Assembly: GCA_023391315.1 (NCBI GenBank)
Contig: JAEWBD010000291.1
Coordinates: forward strand, 1-6,687
DNA: 6,687 bases
From: Bacteroidota bacterium
Lineage (GTDB): Bacteria > Bacteroidota > Bacteroidia > Chitinophagales > Chitinophagaceae
Direction of reading: 5' to 3'
A program made the position numbers and the translations under genes. The notes below the pieces were generated by a model. That model was given only the letters and a program-made list of their open reading frames with translations, was not told the DNA's origin and searched no databases. Positions 1-6,104 of this stretch are shown here, one piece after another. Position 1 is the stretch's first letter, and each line of letters begins with the position of its first letter.

Positions 1-417
1 GGGTTCGTCTTTAAAGCTTTTGGTGAATATTTCAACCTTATCGCTCACCATAAAAGCGCTGTAAAAGCCCAAACCAAAATGGCCAATGATATTCGCGTCT
101 TTATATTTCTGTAAAAAATCTTCAGCGCTGCTAAAAGCCACCTGGTTAATATATTTATCAACTTCAGCTTCCGTCATACCAACGCCGCGATCGATAATGC
201 TTAACGTTTTATCTTCTTTGTTAATCACAATATCAATGCGCAGGTCGCCAAGCTCACCTTTAAATTCGCCAATAGAAGCAAGCGTTTTCACTTTCTGCGT
301 AGCATCAACTGCGTTGCTTATCAGTTCGCGTAAAAAAATGTCATGATCGCTGTAGAGAAATTTTTTAATGATCGGGAAGATGTTCTCTGTGTGAACTCTT
401 ATTTGTCCTTTTTGCAT
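1..417 (-). CDS. htpG: HtpG (Hsp90-family molecular chaperone), N-terminal part, truncated by window edge
   Basis: This is the first 139 codons of a bacterial Hsp90; the rest lies beyond position 1. HtpG is a cytosolic, homodimeric, ATP-driven chaperone that remodels client proteins. The visible part is the GHKL (Bergerat-fold) ATPase domain. The start MQKGQIRVHTENIF is followed by helix motif ELISNAVDAT (residues 31-40, with the Mg/ATP-binding Asn35 and Asp38), DRGVGMT (76-82, the DxGxG nucleotide motif) and GHFGLGFYSAF (112-122, the ATP-lid glycine motif). All key residues that can be seen are intact. The ATG at 415-417 is the natural family start; its leader is A/T-rich with no Shine-Dalgarno sequence, as usual in Bacteroidota. 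It is divergent from the small membrane protein gene at 602. No CIRCE-type heat-shock operator is visible upstream. The family assignment is very secure. Confidence 0.97.
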   Translation of the reverse strand, partial: MQKGQIRVHTENIFPIIKKFLYSDHDIFLRELISNAVDATQKVKTLASIGEFKGELGDLRIDIVINKEDKTLSIIDRGVGMTEAEVDKYINQVAFSSAEDFLQKYKDANIIGHFGLGFYSAFMVSDKVEIFTKSFKDEP

Positions 418-473
418 AATTATTTTTATGTTATCAGCTGCGGAATGCTATTCAACTTCGTTGTGTCACTCCC

Positions 474-489
474 TTGTACTGTTGTACAA
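474..489. repeat. Short palindrome (TTGTAC-N4-GTACAA) in the divergent promoter region
   Basis: The arms TTGTAC (474-479) and GTACAA (484-489) are perfect inverted copies around the 4-base spacer TGTT. The palindrome lies 57-72 bases upstream of the htpG start and about 85 bases upstream of the -7 box of the divergent gene. The position and symmetry would suit an operator for a dimeric regulator. It could also be chance, since the arms are only six bases long. I do not recognise it as a known operator. Confidence 0.35.
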
Positions 490-572
490 AACGCAGCTTC
501 GGTTTTAAATTCAAGCCTGCAAAACAAAGAAAATACCAGATAATGAAAAATGACAGGTTGTCAAATATCTTT

Positions 573-580
573 TAAATTTG
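573..580 (+). promoter_or_regulatory. Bacteroidota -7 promoter box (TAAATTTG) for the small membrane protein gene
   Basis: TAAATTTG matches the Bacteroidota housekeeping sigma-factor consensus TAnnTTTG exactly. The start of transcription would fall around 586-588, giving a leader of about 15 bases before the ATG at 602. The expected -33 TTG is not at the usual spacing; the nearest TTG (558-560) is too close, so promoter strength is uncertain. The box helps choose the gene start: an in-frame TTG at 578 lies inside it and would hardly be transcribed. Confidence 0.5.
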
Positions 581-601
581 CCCGCAGGCAAACCAAACAT
601 A

Positions 602-901
602 ATGACAACATTTGATACATTGCTTATATATTTTGGCGTAGTAGTACTTGTTTTATTCCTGCTTTACGGAACTCAAAGCCACATTATTACCCTTATAGCA
701 GGCTATATAGTTTTTTGCGTATTCTATTTTGATCTTGGCCCTTTTTCTTTTGAATGGACCGCCAGTTCAATGCTGCCGCATTTTAAAGATGCAGGCGTTA
801 TCTATATTATCTCTTACGCAATAGGTGTGCTCTTTTACCGGATATTTCCTGTAAAAAAACAAGGCCCGGTTACAACAGCTTCCGGCCAGGAAAACCATTG
901 A
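602..901 (+). CDS. Small integral membrane protein of unknown function (99 aa)
   Basis: I do not recognise a family. The product has three hydrophobic stretches long enough to cross the membrane: about residues 5-23 (starting TLLIYFGVVVLVLF), 27-43 (HIITLIAGYIVFCVFYF) and 64-82 (AGVIYIISYAIGVLFYRIF). The last is followed by a short polar tail with a Lys-Lys pair (residues 85-86), which suggests a cytoplasmic C-terminus. The loop at 46-62 is rich in Phe, Trp and Ser and would lie on the other side. No catalytic motif or cleavable signal peptide is seen. The ATG at 602 is preferred over a TTG at 578 because that TTG sits within the -7 promoter box. The gene is divergent from htpG and convergent with susD, so it is probably monocistronic. 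A clean frame, a promoter box and the membrane pattern support a real gene, but no function can be given. Confidence 0.7.
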   Translation: MTTFDTLLIYFGVVVLVLFLLYGTQSHIITLIAGYIVFCVFYFDLGPFSFEWTASSMLPHFKDAGVIYIISYAIGVLFYRIFPVKKQGPVTTASGQENH

Positions 902-924
902 TCTGTTAACATTTTCCTTCCTGA

Positions 925-964
925 AATAAAATAATAAAAAAACCCGGCAGCAATTGCTGCCGGG
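925..964 (-). terminator. Rho-independent terminator of the susCD transcript
   Basis: Positions 943-964 form a perfect 22-base palindrome, with arms CCCGGCAG and CTGCCGGG around CAATTG. In RNA this gives a GC-rich stem of eight or more pairs with a small loop. Read on the minus strand, it is followed by seven T residues (942-936) and then a further T-rich stretch to about 925. On the plus strand no T tract follows, so it works in one direction, for transcripts arriving from susD, whose stop codon is about 70 bases upstream. This placement closes the operon directly after susD. Confidence 0.92.
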
Positions 965-1035
965 CGGTTGAAGTAGTCAACATCATAAGGCTGACATTCA
1001 TTAATAAGTTCATTTATAAATACGGATAATTCTAC

Positions 1036-2439
1036 CTATTGATACCCCGGGTTTTGATCAATATTCGGATTGGCCTGCAGTTCTGATAAAGGAATTGGCG
1101 CCACCCTGTGATAATTATCATAATTAATTTGCAACGGGCCGGGTATTGATGCCGGATCAGCTTCTCTTGCAATGGTACGTTTCAAGCGGTTAAGATCATA
1201 AAAGCGGTCGCCTTCAAAAGCAAGCTCCTTTCTTCTTTCCGTAATAATATCTTCCAGCAGTTCATTGCCCGATGATGTATAACCGCTAAAATCGGGGTCT
1301 CTTGTTACAGCCACTGCATTCAAATAATTGCGGGCATCGGTTTCATTGCCCGGCAACGATGCTTCGGCCGCAATAAGATATACTTCTGAAAGGCGTATGA
1401 CTTTAATATTATCCCTGTCTTTCGTGCTTATCGCATTGGGGAATTTATATACAATAACGGCCGGAACACCGGCTTTTGTATAATCGGGAATTAATACAGA
1501 TGCCCGCACATCGGTAGGGCCATACAAATTATATAACTCCTGCGTGCAGTAAATATCCTGGTAGTTATCTGCATATATTCCGCTAAAATCATCCGAACCA
1601 TTATTATTAATGAGATCAACATCCACTTCAAACATGGTTTCAACACCATCTGTATGAACGCCCGCATCTTTCCAGAAATCATTATAACTATCAGCTCCAA
1701 CCAGGGAAAATTCACTGTTGTTAATCACATCAACCGCGGCGGCTTTTGCCTTTGCCTTATCGCCCATATACAAATAAGCCCTTGCCAGCAAACCTTCAAT
1801 GGCATATTTGCTTAACGTTATAGAATTGGAGTAACCGTCAGCTGTGGCAAAACCCTGTTCAAGGTCGCTTATTATTTGCGCATATACTTCTTTAACCGTA
1901 TTACGTTCCGGCTGCGTGTATGGATCATAATGCAATATAACAGGCACGCCTGCGCCATCAGGGTTATCTGTATAAGGCCTGGCATATATGTTCACCAGCT
2001 TAAAATACATCAATCCTCTTACCGCATAAGCCTGGGCTTTTAACAAAGGCACATCACCACCTGAAATATCTGCATCTATTATCCTGTTGGCGCGAAGAAT
2101 TGTGGTATAAGATTTATTCCAGATATCTGTGTATTCATCATTGGCTGAAGTAAAGTTGAACTGGTAATTTGCAATGTACCTGCCGGAATTACTTGCTTCT
2201 ATAAAAGCATTATCCGATTGCACATCGCCAATTACAGGCATATCGCGCCCATAAGCGCCCACAGCTCGCAAATTGGCATACATTCCGCTTACGGCATTTT
2301 CCATTGATGATTCATCCACGATGGCTTCCTCATCAGGAAGACTGTCAAACGGTTGCTTTTCAATAAAGTTCTTGGAGCAGGATGCAAACAAAATAATACC
2401 GCTTAGCAACTGTACCGATCTTTTTATTATATTTTTCAT
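1036..2439 (-). CDS. SusD/RagB-family surface glycan-binding lipoprotein
   Basis: SusD proteins are alpha-helical, TPR-rich lipoproteins on the outer face of the outer membrane that bind a glycan and act as a lid on their partner SusC. From the ATG at 2439 the product has 467 residues, within the usual family range. It begins with a lipoprotein signal peptide, MKNIIKR plus a hydrophobic stretch, ending in lipobox LFASC with lipid-anchored Cys21. Family hallmarks follow: AYAVRGLMYFKLVNIY (about 137-152), a TPR-like helix pair (209-242), IRLSEVYLIAAEA (348-360), ERRKELAFEGDRFYDLNR (401-418) and the C-terminal IPLSELQANPNIDQNPGY (449-466). An upstream in-frame ATG at 2463 would add eight polar residues before the signal peptide and is less likely. 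The gene follows susC by 57 bases, so co-transcription is expected. The bound sugar cannot be inferred from sequence alone; the nearby GH97 gene suggests an alpha-linked glycan. Confidence 0.96.
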   Translation of the reverse strand: MKNIIKRSVQLLSGIILFASCSKNFIEKQPFDSLPDEEAIVDESSMENAVSGMYANLRAVGAYGRDMPVIGDVQSDNAFIEASNSGRYIANYQFNFTSANDEYTDIWNKSYTTILRANRIIDADISGGDVPLLKAQAYAVRGLMYFKLVNIYARPYTDNPDGAGVPVILHYDPYTQPERNTVKEVYAQIISDLEQGFATADGYSNSITLSKYAIEGLLARAYLYMGDKAKAKAAAVDVINNSEFSLVGADSYNDFWKDAGVHTDGVETMFEVDVDLINNNGSDDFSGIYADNYQDIYCTQELYNLYGPTDVRASVLIPDYTKAGVPAVIVYKFPNAISTKDRDNIKVIRLSEVYLIAAEASLPGNETDARNYLNAVAVTRDPDFSGYTSSGNELLEDIITERRKELAFEGDRFYDLNRLKRTIAREADPASIPGPLQINYDNYHRVAPIPLSELQANPNIDQNPGYQ

Positions 2440-2496
2440 GTGTTTATTTTTACTTATGTACATTCTTAATTATTGCATGTACCTTTCTTTTCCTAT

Positions 2497-5400
2497 TTAA
2501 AGCCCTATCCTGATTCCCCCAACAATGGTTTTCGGAATAAAAACATCAAAGTCGTTGGTGCTTTGAATACCCGTTTCAGGATCAATTGGCAAAAGATCAT
2601 CTTTTACAAATGTTACCAGGTTAGTGCCGCGCACATACAGCGAGAGATTATTTAAATGCCAGCGCTGAACGAGCGTTTTGGGGAATGCATAGGATAGCTG
2701 TATATCCCGCAGCCTTACATAATTGCCATTATACAGATAGCGTGAAGAGGAATTATTCGAACTAAGATTACCGCCAAATATGATTTTAGGAATATTGGTA
2801 ACGTCGCCGGGCTTTTGCCACCTGTTAAGCTGGTTGGTAAACTGGTTTAAGCCGCCAAGATAAGCACCATCACTCATAGCATAAGAATCCCATATATCAT
2901 AAATATAATTACCAAAGTTGTAGTAAAACTGCGCAGAAAGCGAAATGCCTTTATAGGTAAATGTGTTGGTAAGCGAGCCAAAATATTTTGGCGATGCTGA
3001 TTTGCCCGTTAACGTATAAGGCGCCTGGTTTACATCGCTGGTGGTTGTTTTGCCGTCTGAGGTGTACCACAATGGGTCACCGTTTTCCGGGTCAACGCCT
3101 GCCCAGAGGGGCAGGTAAAATTCCTGTATATCATGCCCCTCTGTTATGTTGAATAAACCGTTGCCGATAGGCGAGCCGTTATATAACTCAAGCACCTTAT
3201 TTACATTATGTGCAAGATTGAACTGAACATCCCATGTAAAATCTTTTAATACTACAGGTTTACCGCCTAAGGCAATTTCATAGCCTTTATTCTGAACACT
3301 GCCTATATTTAGTAATTGCTTGGTAAACCCTGATGTTCCTGAAAGCGGTACTTCACTCAGCAGGTCAGAAGTAGTGCGGCTATAATAATCATAGCTGCCG
3401 TATAACCTGCCTTTAAAGAATGATACATCAAGGCCCACATCAAAAATTTTATTCTTTTCCCAGGTTAGGTTGCTGTCGCCCACATTGTTGGGTGCGCTGC
3501 CCGGCTGGCCGCCATAGTTATATCCCAGGCCATACGTTGCCAGTGCCTGGTAATCACCAAAGCCCAGCGCATTGCCGTTCTGGCCATAAGAAGCGCGTAC
3601 TTTAAGCAGGTTTATAAAGTTTACCTGCTGCATAAATTGTTCCTCACTCACATTCCAGCTACCACCTACAGAATAAAAATTACCCCACCTGTTATTCACC
3701 CCAAATACCGAAGAACCATCCCTCCTGAAGCTTCCTGTTAAAACATACCTGTCTTTATAATTTACAGTTGCATTTGAGAGGTAAGAAACGGTAGAATTTT
3801 CGTTAGGCAACGATGTGGCTACTGTGGGTGTGGCCGCGGACGCCAGGTATCTCAACTTCAGGTTATAAGGAAACACCTGCCCGTTTGCCTGCATAAGATA
3901 ATTATTGTAATACTGCGATTCATAACCGCCCATTACTTCAAAATAAAAATCTCCATCAGCATTCAGACTGTGCTTAAAATTTAAAAGGTTACTCCATGTC
4001 CAGTCAAACACGCGGCGGTTGGAAGCATAACCGGCGCCGCCCACCGAATAACCATCGCCATAAAAAGGATTCTGATAAGCATCTTCCTGTATGGTTAAGA
4101 ACTCTGCACTGTACCGGCTGGTAAACCGCAATTCCGGCAGAATGTAGTATTCCCCGGAAACATATCCCCTGAAATTAATCTGCTTAGCTGAATTATCATC
4201 AAGCCTGGCAATAGCCACGGGGTTATACGGGCCACTGCTTGGCCTGAACTGACCGTCAGGATCGTTATCGCCATAACGCAAAGAACCATCTGTATTATAT
4301 GGCGTGTACCATGGAAGCAGGAAATAAGAAGATATTACCGGGTTGCTGAAAGCGCCGCTGTTAGTAGGTGTTATCTGCTTGCTGTAGCTTCCGTTTAAAC
4401 CTGTTGTAAAAGTGAGCTTGTCATTAGGTTTATGCGTAAGGGAAAAGCTGCCGTTATATCTTTTAAAGCTGGACGCTATGATTGTTCCTTCCTGGTTAAA
4501 TAAACCGGCAGAAGTATAAAACTGCGTTTTTTCGTTGCCACCGGTAAGGCTGAAATTGTATTGAGACTGCTTGCCCGATTGCGTTACCACATCATACCAG
4601 TCCGTATTGGTTTTGGTGTAATCCTCCGGGATGCCCAGCGCATTTACAATAAGGTCATCCGCTTCTTCATTATTGGAAGCATAGCCTGCATTAATAAGCG
4701 ATTCCCGCAACAATGTTTGGCTTTGCACGCTGTTGAGGCTTTTATTTTTATCGTTAAAATAAGCTGGAGAATTAGCGCCTGCTTCTGCAGATATATTAAA
4801 CCGTGTTTGGCCTGCTTTTCCTTTTTTTGTGGTAACAATTATTACCCCGTTAGCTGCCCTGGAACCATAAATAGATGTGGCGGATGCATCTTTTAAAACG
4901 CTTATACTTTCAATATCATCGGGGTTTAAGCCACTTAAAGCATTGGCCGTTGTGGTTTGGGAAGTAAGATCGCCGATGGTTGCAACCACTCCATCAATTA
5001 CCCATAACGGCGCTGCACTGGCATTGATGCTGCCAATACCGCGAATGCGTATATTGGTAGCAGAACCCGGGGCGCCTGAAGCTGATGTTGACTGCACGCC
5101 CGGCGCCAGCCCCTGCAACGCTTTGTCAATTGACGTAAAAGGCTTTTCAGCTATATCGCTTCCTTTAATGGTAGATACAGCCCCAGTGGCATCTAACTTT
5201 CGCTGTGTGCCATAAGCAACCACTACCACTTCAGAAAGATTGCCGGAAGCAGGTTGCAATACAACAGTAACATTACTGCTTGTGCTTATGTCTATACTTT
5301 GCGTAGTATAGTTTACTGATGATACTTCAAGGCTGGTAACACTCGCAGGAACCGTAATTGAAAAAGCGCCGTTAACATCGGTGGCAACTCCTATTTTAGT

Positions 5401-5532
5401 GCCTTTTGCCATAACGGTAGCATTGGATACAGGCGCTGCATTCTGGTCTGCAACGGTGCCGGTGATTACACGGCTCTGTGCAAAAAGCCCTGCATACAAT
5501 AACGTAAAGAGTGTTGTATATAGTAATCTCAT
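2497..5532 (-). CDS. SusC/RagA-family TonB-dependent outer-membrane transporter
   Basis: This intact 1011-residue protein imports oligosaccharides across the outer membrane with energy from TonB-ExbBD, as the barrel partner of SusD. A signal peptide covers about residues 1-19 (LYAGLFAQ just before the probable cleavage site). A carboxypeptidase-regulatory-like beta domain follows (about 22-94, starting ITGTVADQNAAPVSNATV), then the SusC-type linker EVVVVAYGTQRK (101-112). The plug domain spans about 113-237 and contains IRIRGIGSIN (161-170), PLWVIDGV (175-182) and IYGSRAANGVIIVTTKKG (221-238). The beta barrel fills the rest, with typical late strands YVRLRDIQLSYAFP (938-951) and LYVRGTNL (965-972), then DPETG (984-988). 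There is no N-terminal STN domain, so direct signalling to an anti-sigma factor is not expected. The final residue is Leu rather than the aromatic residue common at outer-membrane barrel ends. The ATG at 5532 leads straight into the signal peptide. susD follows 57 bases downstream. Confidence 0.97.
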   Translation of the reverse strand: MRLLYTTLFTLLYAGLFAQSRVITGTVADQNAAPVSNATVMAKGTKIGVATDVNGAFSITVPASVTSLEVSSVNYTTQSIDISTSSNVTVVLQPASGNLSEVVVVAYGTQRKLDATGAVSTIKGSDIAEKPFTSIDKALQGLAPGVQSTSASGAPGSATNIRIRGIGSINASAAPLWVIDGVVATIGDLTSQTTTANALSGLNPDDIESISVLKDASATSIYGSRAANGVIIVTTKKGKAGQTRFNISAEAGANSPAYFNDKNKSLNSVQSQTLLRESLINAGYASNNEEADDLIVNALGIPEDYTKTNTDWYDVVTQSGKQSQYNFSLTGGNEKTQFYTSAGLFNQEGTIIASSFKRYNGSFSLTHKPNDKLTFTTGLNGSYSKQITPTNSGAFSNPVISSYFLLPWYTPYNTDGSLRYGDNDPDGQFRPSSGPYNPVAIARLDDNSAKQINFRGYVSGEYYILPELRFTSRYSAEFLTIQEDAYQNPFYGDGYSVGGAGYASNRRVFDWTWSNLLNFKHSLNADGDFYFEVMGGYESQYYNNYLMQANGQVFPYNLKLRYLASAATPTVATSLPNENSTVSYLSNATVNYKDRYVLTGSFRRDGSSVFGVNNRWGNFYSVGGSWNVSEEQFMQQVNFINLLKVRASYGQNGNALGFGDYQALATYGLGYNYGGQPGSAPNNVGDSNLTWEKNKIFDVGLDVSFFKGRLYGSYDYYSRTTSDLLSEVPLSGTSGFTKQLLNIGSVQNKGYEIALGGKPVVLKDFTWDVQFNLAHNVNKVLELYNGSPIGNGLFNITEGHDIQEFYLPLWAGVDPENGDPLWYTSDGKTTTSDVNQAPYTLTGKSASPKYFGSLTNTFTYKGISLSAQFYYNFGNYIYDIWDSYAMSDGAYLGGLNQFTNQLNRWQKPGDVTNIPKIIFGGNLSSNNSSSRYLYNGNYVRLRDIQLSYAFPKTLVQRWHLNNLSLYVRGTNLVTFVKDDLLPIDPETGIQSTNDFDVFIPKTIVGGIRIGL

Positions 5533-5583
5533 AATGAATTTTTAATATGCTATCAGCTAATGAATAGCAGTTAGAAAATGAAT
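5533..5583 (-). promoter_or_regulatory. susC leader with three AATGAAT repeats and a small hairpin
   Basis: Three copies of AATGAAT (ATTCATT in the transcript sense) lie at 5533-5539, 5559-5565 and 5577-5583, the first touching the susC start codon. Between them TGCTAT (5548-5553) and ATAGCA (5564-5569) could pair as a six-base stem with a ten-base loop. The region also holds the 13-base motif 5546-5558, which nearly matches the htpG leader. No Shine-Dalgarno sequence and no clear TAnnTTTG box are seen upstream on this strand, so the transcription start is not located. A regulatory role is inference; the stretch is A/T-rich and some repeats may be chance. Confidence 0.3.
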
Positions 5584-5628
5584 GTATATAGGCGAATACT
5601 GGTAATGACAAGCAGTTGACATTTTTAG

Positions 5629-5778
5629 CTTGATGCCTGTATATGCTTAAAAACCGAAGCCGGAATTTTATTTACTAAAAGCAGATTTAAAGCGGCTGGA
5701 GGATATTGCCAGGTTGTTATTGATCCCAAACTGGAAAAGTTCAGGCATTTATATAAAGAGAAATTAAAACAGGCATAA
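5629..5778 (+). other. Open frame without a start codon, possible decayed gene end
   Basis: A 49-codon open frame runs from just after a TAG (5626-5628) to a TAA (5776-5778) on the plus strand, opposite to the flanking genes. It has no ATG. The end of its translation, VVIDPKLEKFRHLYKEKLKQ, has a balanced, charged, helix-like composition resembling a protein C-terminus rather than random A/T-rich sequence. I do not recognise a family. It may be the degraded 3' end of a lost gene, or chance. No promoter or leader is apparent. Confidence 0.2.
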
Positions 5779-5780
5779 AC

Positions 5781-5807
5781 CTTCCATCAAAAGAAGCGCT
5801 ATGGAAG
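5781..5807. repeat. Inverted repeat CTTCCAT-N13-ATGGAAG
   Basis: Perfect seven-base arms, CTTCCAT (5781-5787) and ATGGAAG (5801-5807), are separated by 13 bases. The repeat begins three bases after the stop codon of the plus-strand open frame ending at 5778. Read on the minus strand it is followed by a moderately T-rich stretch, but the stem is weak and the T tract is broken, so a terminator call is not justified. It might be an operator upstream of susC or a leftover of a mobile element. Confidence 0.3.
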
Positions 5808-5863
5808 AATGTGTTGACATGTGAATTAAGGAATAAAAGACGAACAACAGCATGGTATGATCA

Positions 5864-5962
5864 TTAAACTTTGTTAAGGCAATTATTGAGGAAGACATCT
5901 GTAACCGGGTTTATAGCAAAGGTCTCACAACGAGCTTCCCTTCGAACAAATGATACCTGCAT
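5864..5962 (-). other. Short open frame (32 aa), possible remnant or repeat-derived ORF
   Basis: An ATG-initiated frame gives 32 residues, starting MQVSFVRREARCETFAINPV and ending in a TAA at 5864-5866. The same frame stays open upstream to about 6022 without another ATG, about 52 codons in all. A second minus-strand frame (5764-5898, 44 codons, starting MSSSIIALTKFNDHT, hydrophobic at its end) overlaps it. The plus strand is also open across about 5867-6007. Several open frames over the same short stretch suggest a conserved non-coding repeat or transposon scrap rather than a gene. I cannot name a family and do not propose expression. Confidence 0.2.
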
Positions 5963-6104
5963 CTTAGCCAAATCTATTTCTTTAAATTTTGGACTTGCAT
6001 TAAAAATATGAAGAGCGGGTTGTTAAGTGAACCATTCTTTTTTTATAAAAGGAGGATCAACGATTATCTTCTAAAGTTATCTTCAATCAACTTGCCTAAC
6101 AGAG

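Larger units (their letters stand above)
5584..6104. other. GH97-susC intergenic region without a convincing gene
   Basis: With the susC leader this makes a 572-base gap between two same-strand genes, long for a Bacteroidota sugar-utilization operon. It probably contains the susC promoter, though I could not find a full consensus. I see no strong GC-rich terminator after the GH97 stop codon, so read-through towards susC is possible. The stretch contains short open frames on both strands (described separately), an inverted repeat at 5781-5807 and an eight-base direct repeat TTATCTTC at 6064-6071 and 6077-6084. No tRNA-like or rRNA-like structure was recognised. Confidence 0.6.

Noticed and set aside
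418..540. CIRCE heat-shock operator or a full TAnnTTTG promoter for htpG
   Set aside because: I looked for both on the minus strand and found no acceptable match.
86..543. Plus-strand open frames opposite and upstream of htpG (86-346 and 343-543)
   Set aside because: The first is antisense to conserved htpG codons; the second begins inside htpG and has no family resemblance or promoter.
578..601. Upstream TTG start for the small membrane protein gene
   Set aside because: The TTG lies inside the TAAATTTG promoter box and adds only eight residues unlike a membrane-protein start; the ATG at 602 fits better.
967..981. Small inverted repeat GTTGA-N5-TCAAC between susD and its terminator
   Set aside because: A five-base stem of this kind is expected by chance; it adds nothing to the strong terminator next to it.
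2440..2463. Upstream ATG start (2463) for susD
   Set aside because: It would put eight polar residues before a normal lipoprotein signal peptide; the ATG at 2439 gives MKNIIKR and a well-placed lipobox Cys21.
4561..5215. Plus-strand open frames of 111 and 112 codons opposite susC
   Set aside because: They mirror the conserved plug and early barrel region of susC, which fully explains the open reading.
5396..5611. Minus-strand 71-codon frame overlapping the susC start
   Set aside because: It overlaps the susC signal peptide region in another frame and has no recognisable motif.
5648..5665. Possible terminator CCG-GCTT-CGG followed by T residues on the minus strand
   Set aside because: The stem has only three pairs and does not extend, too weak for a terminator.
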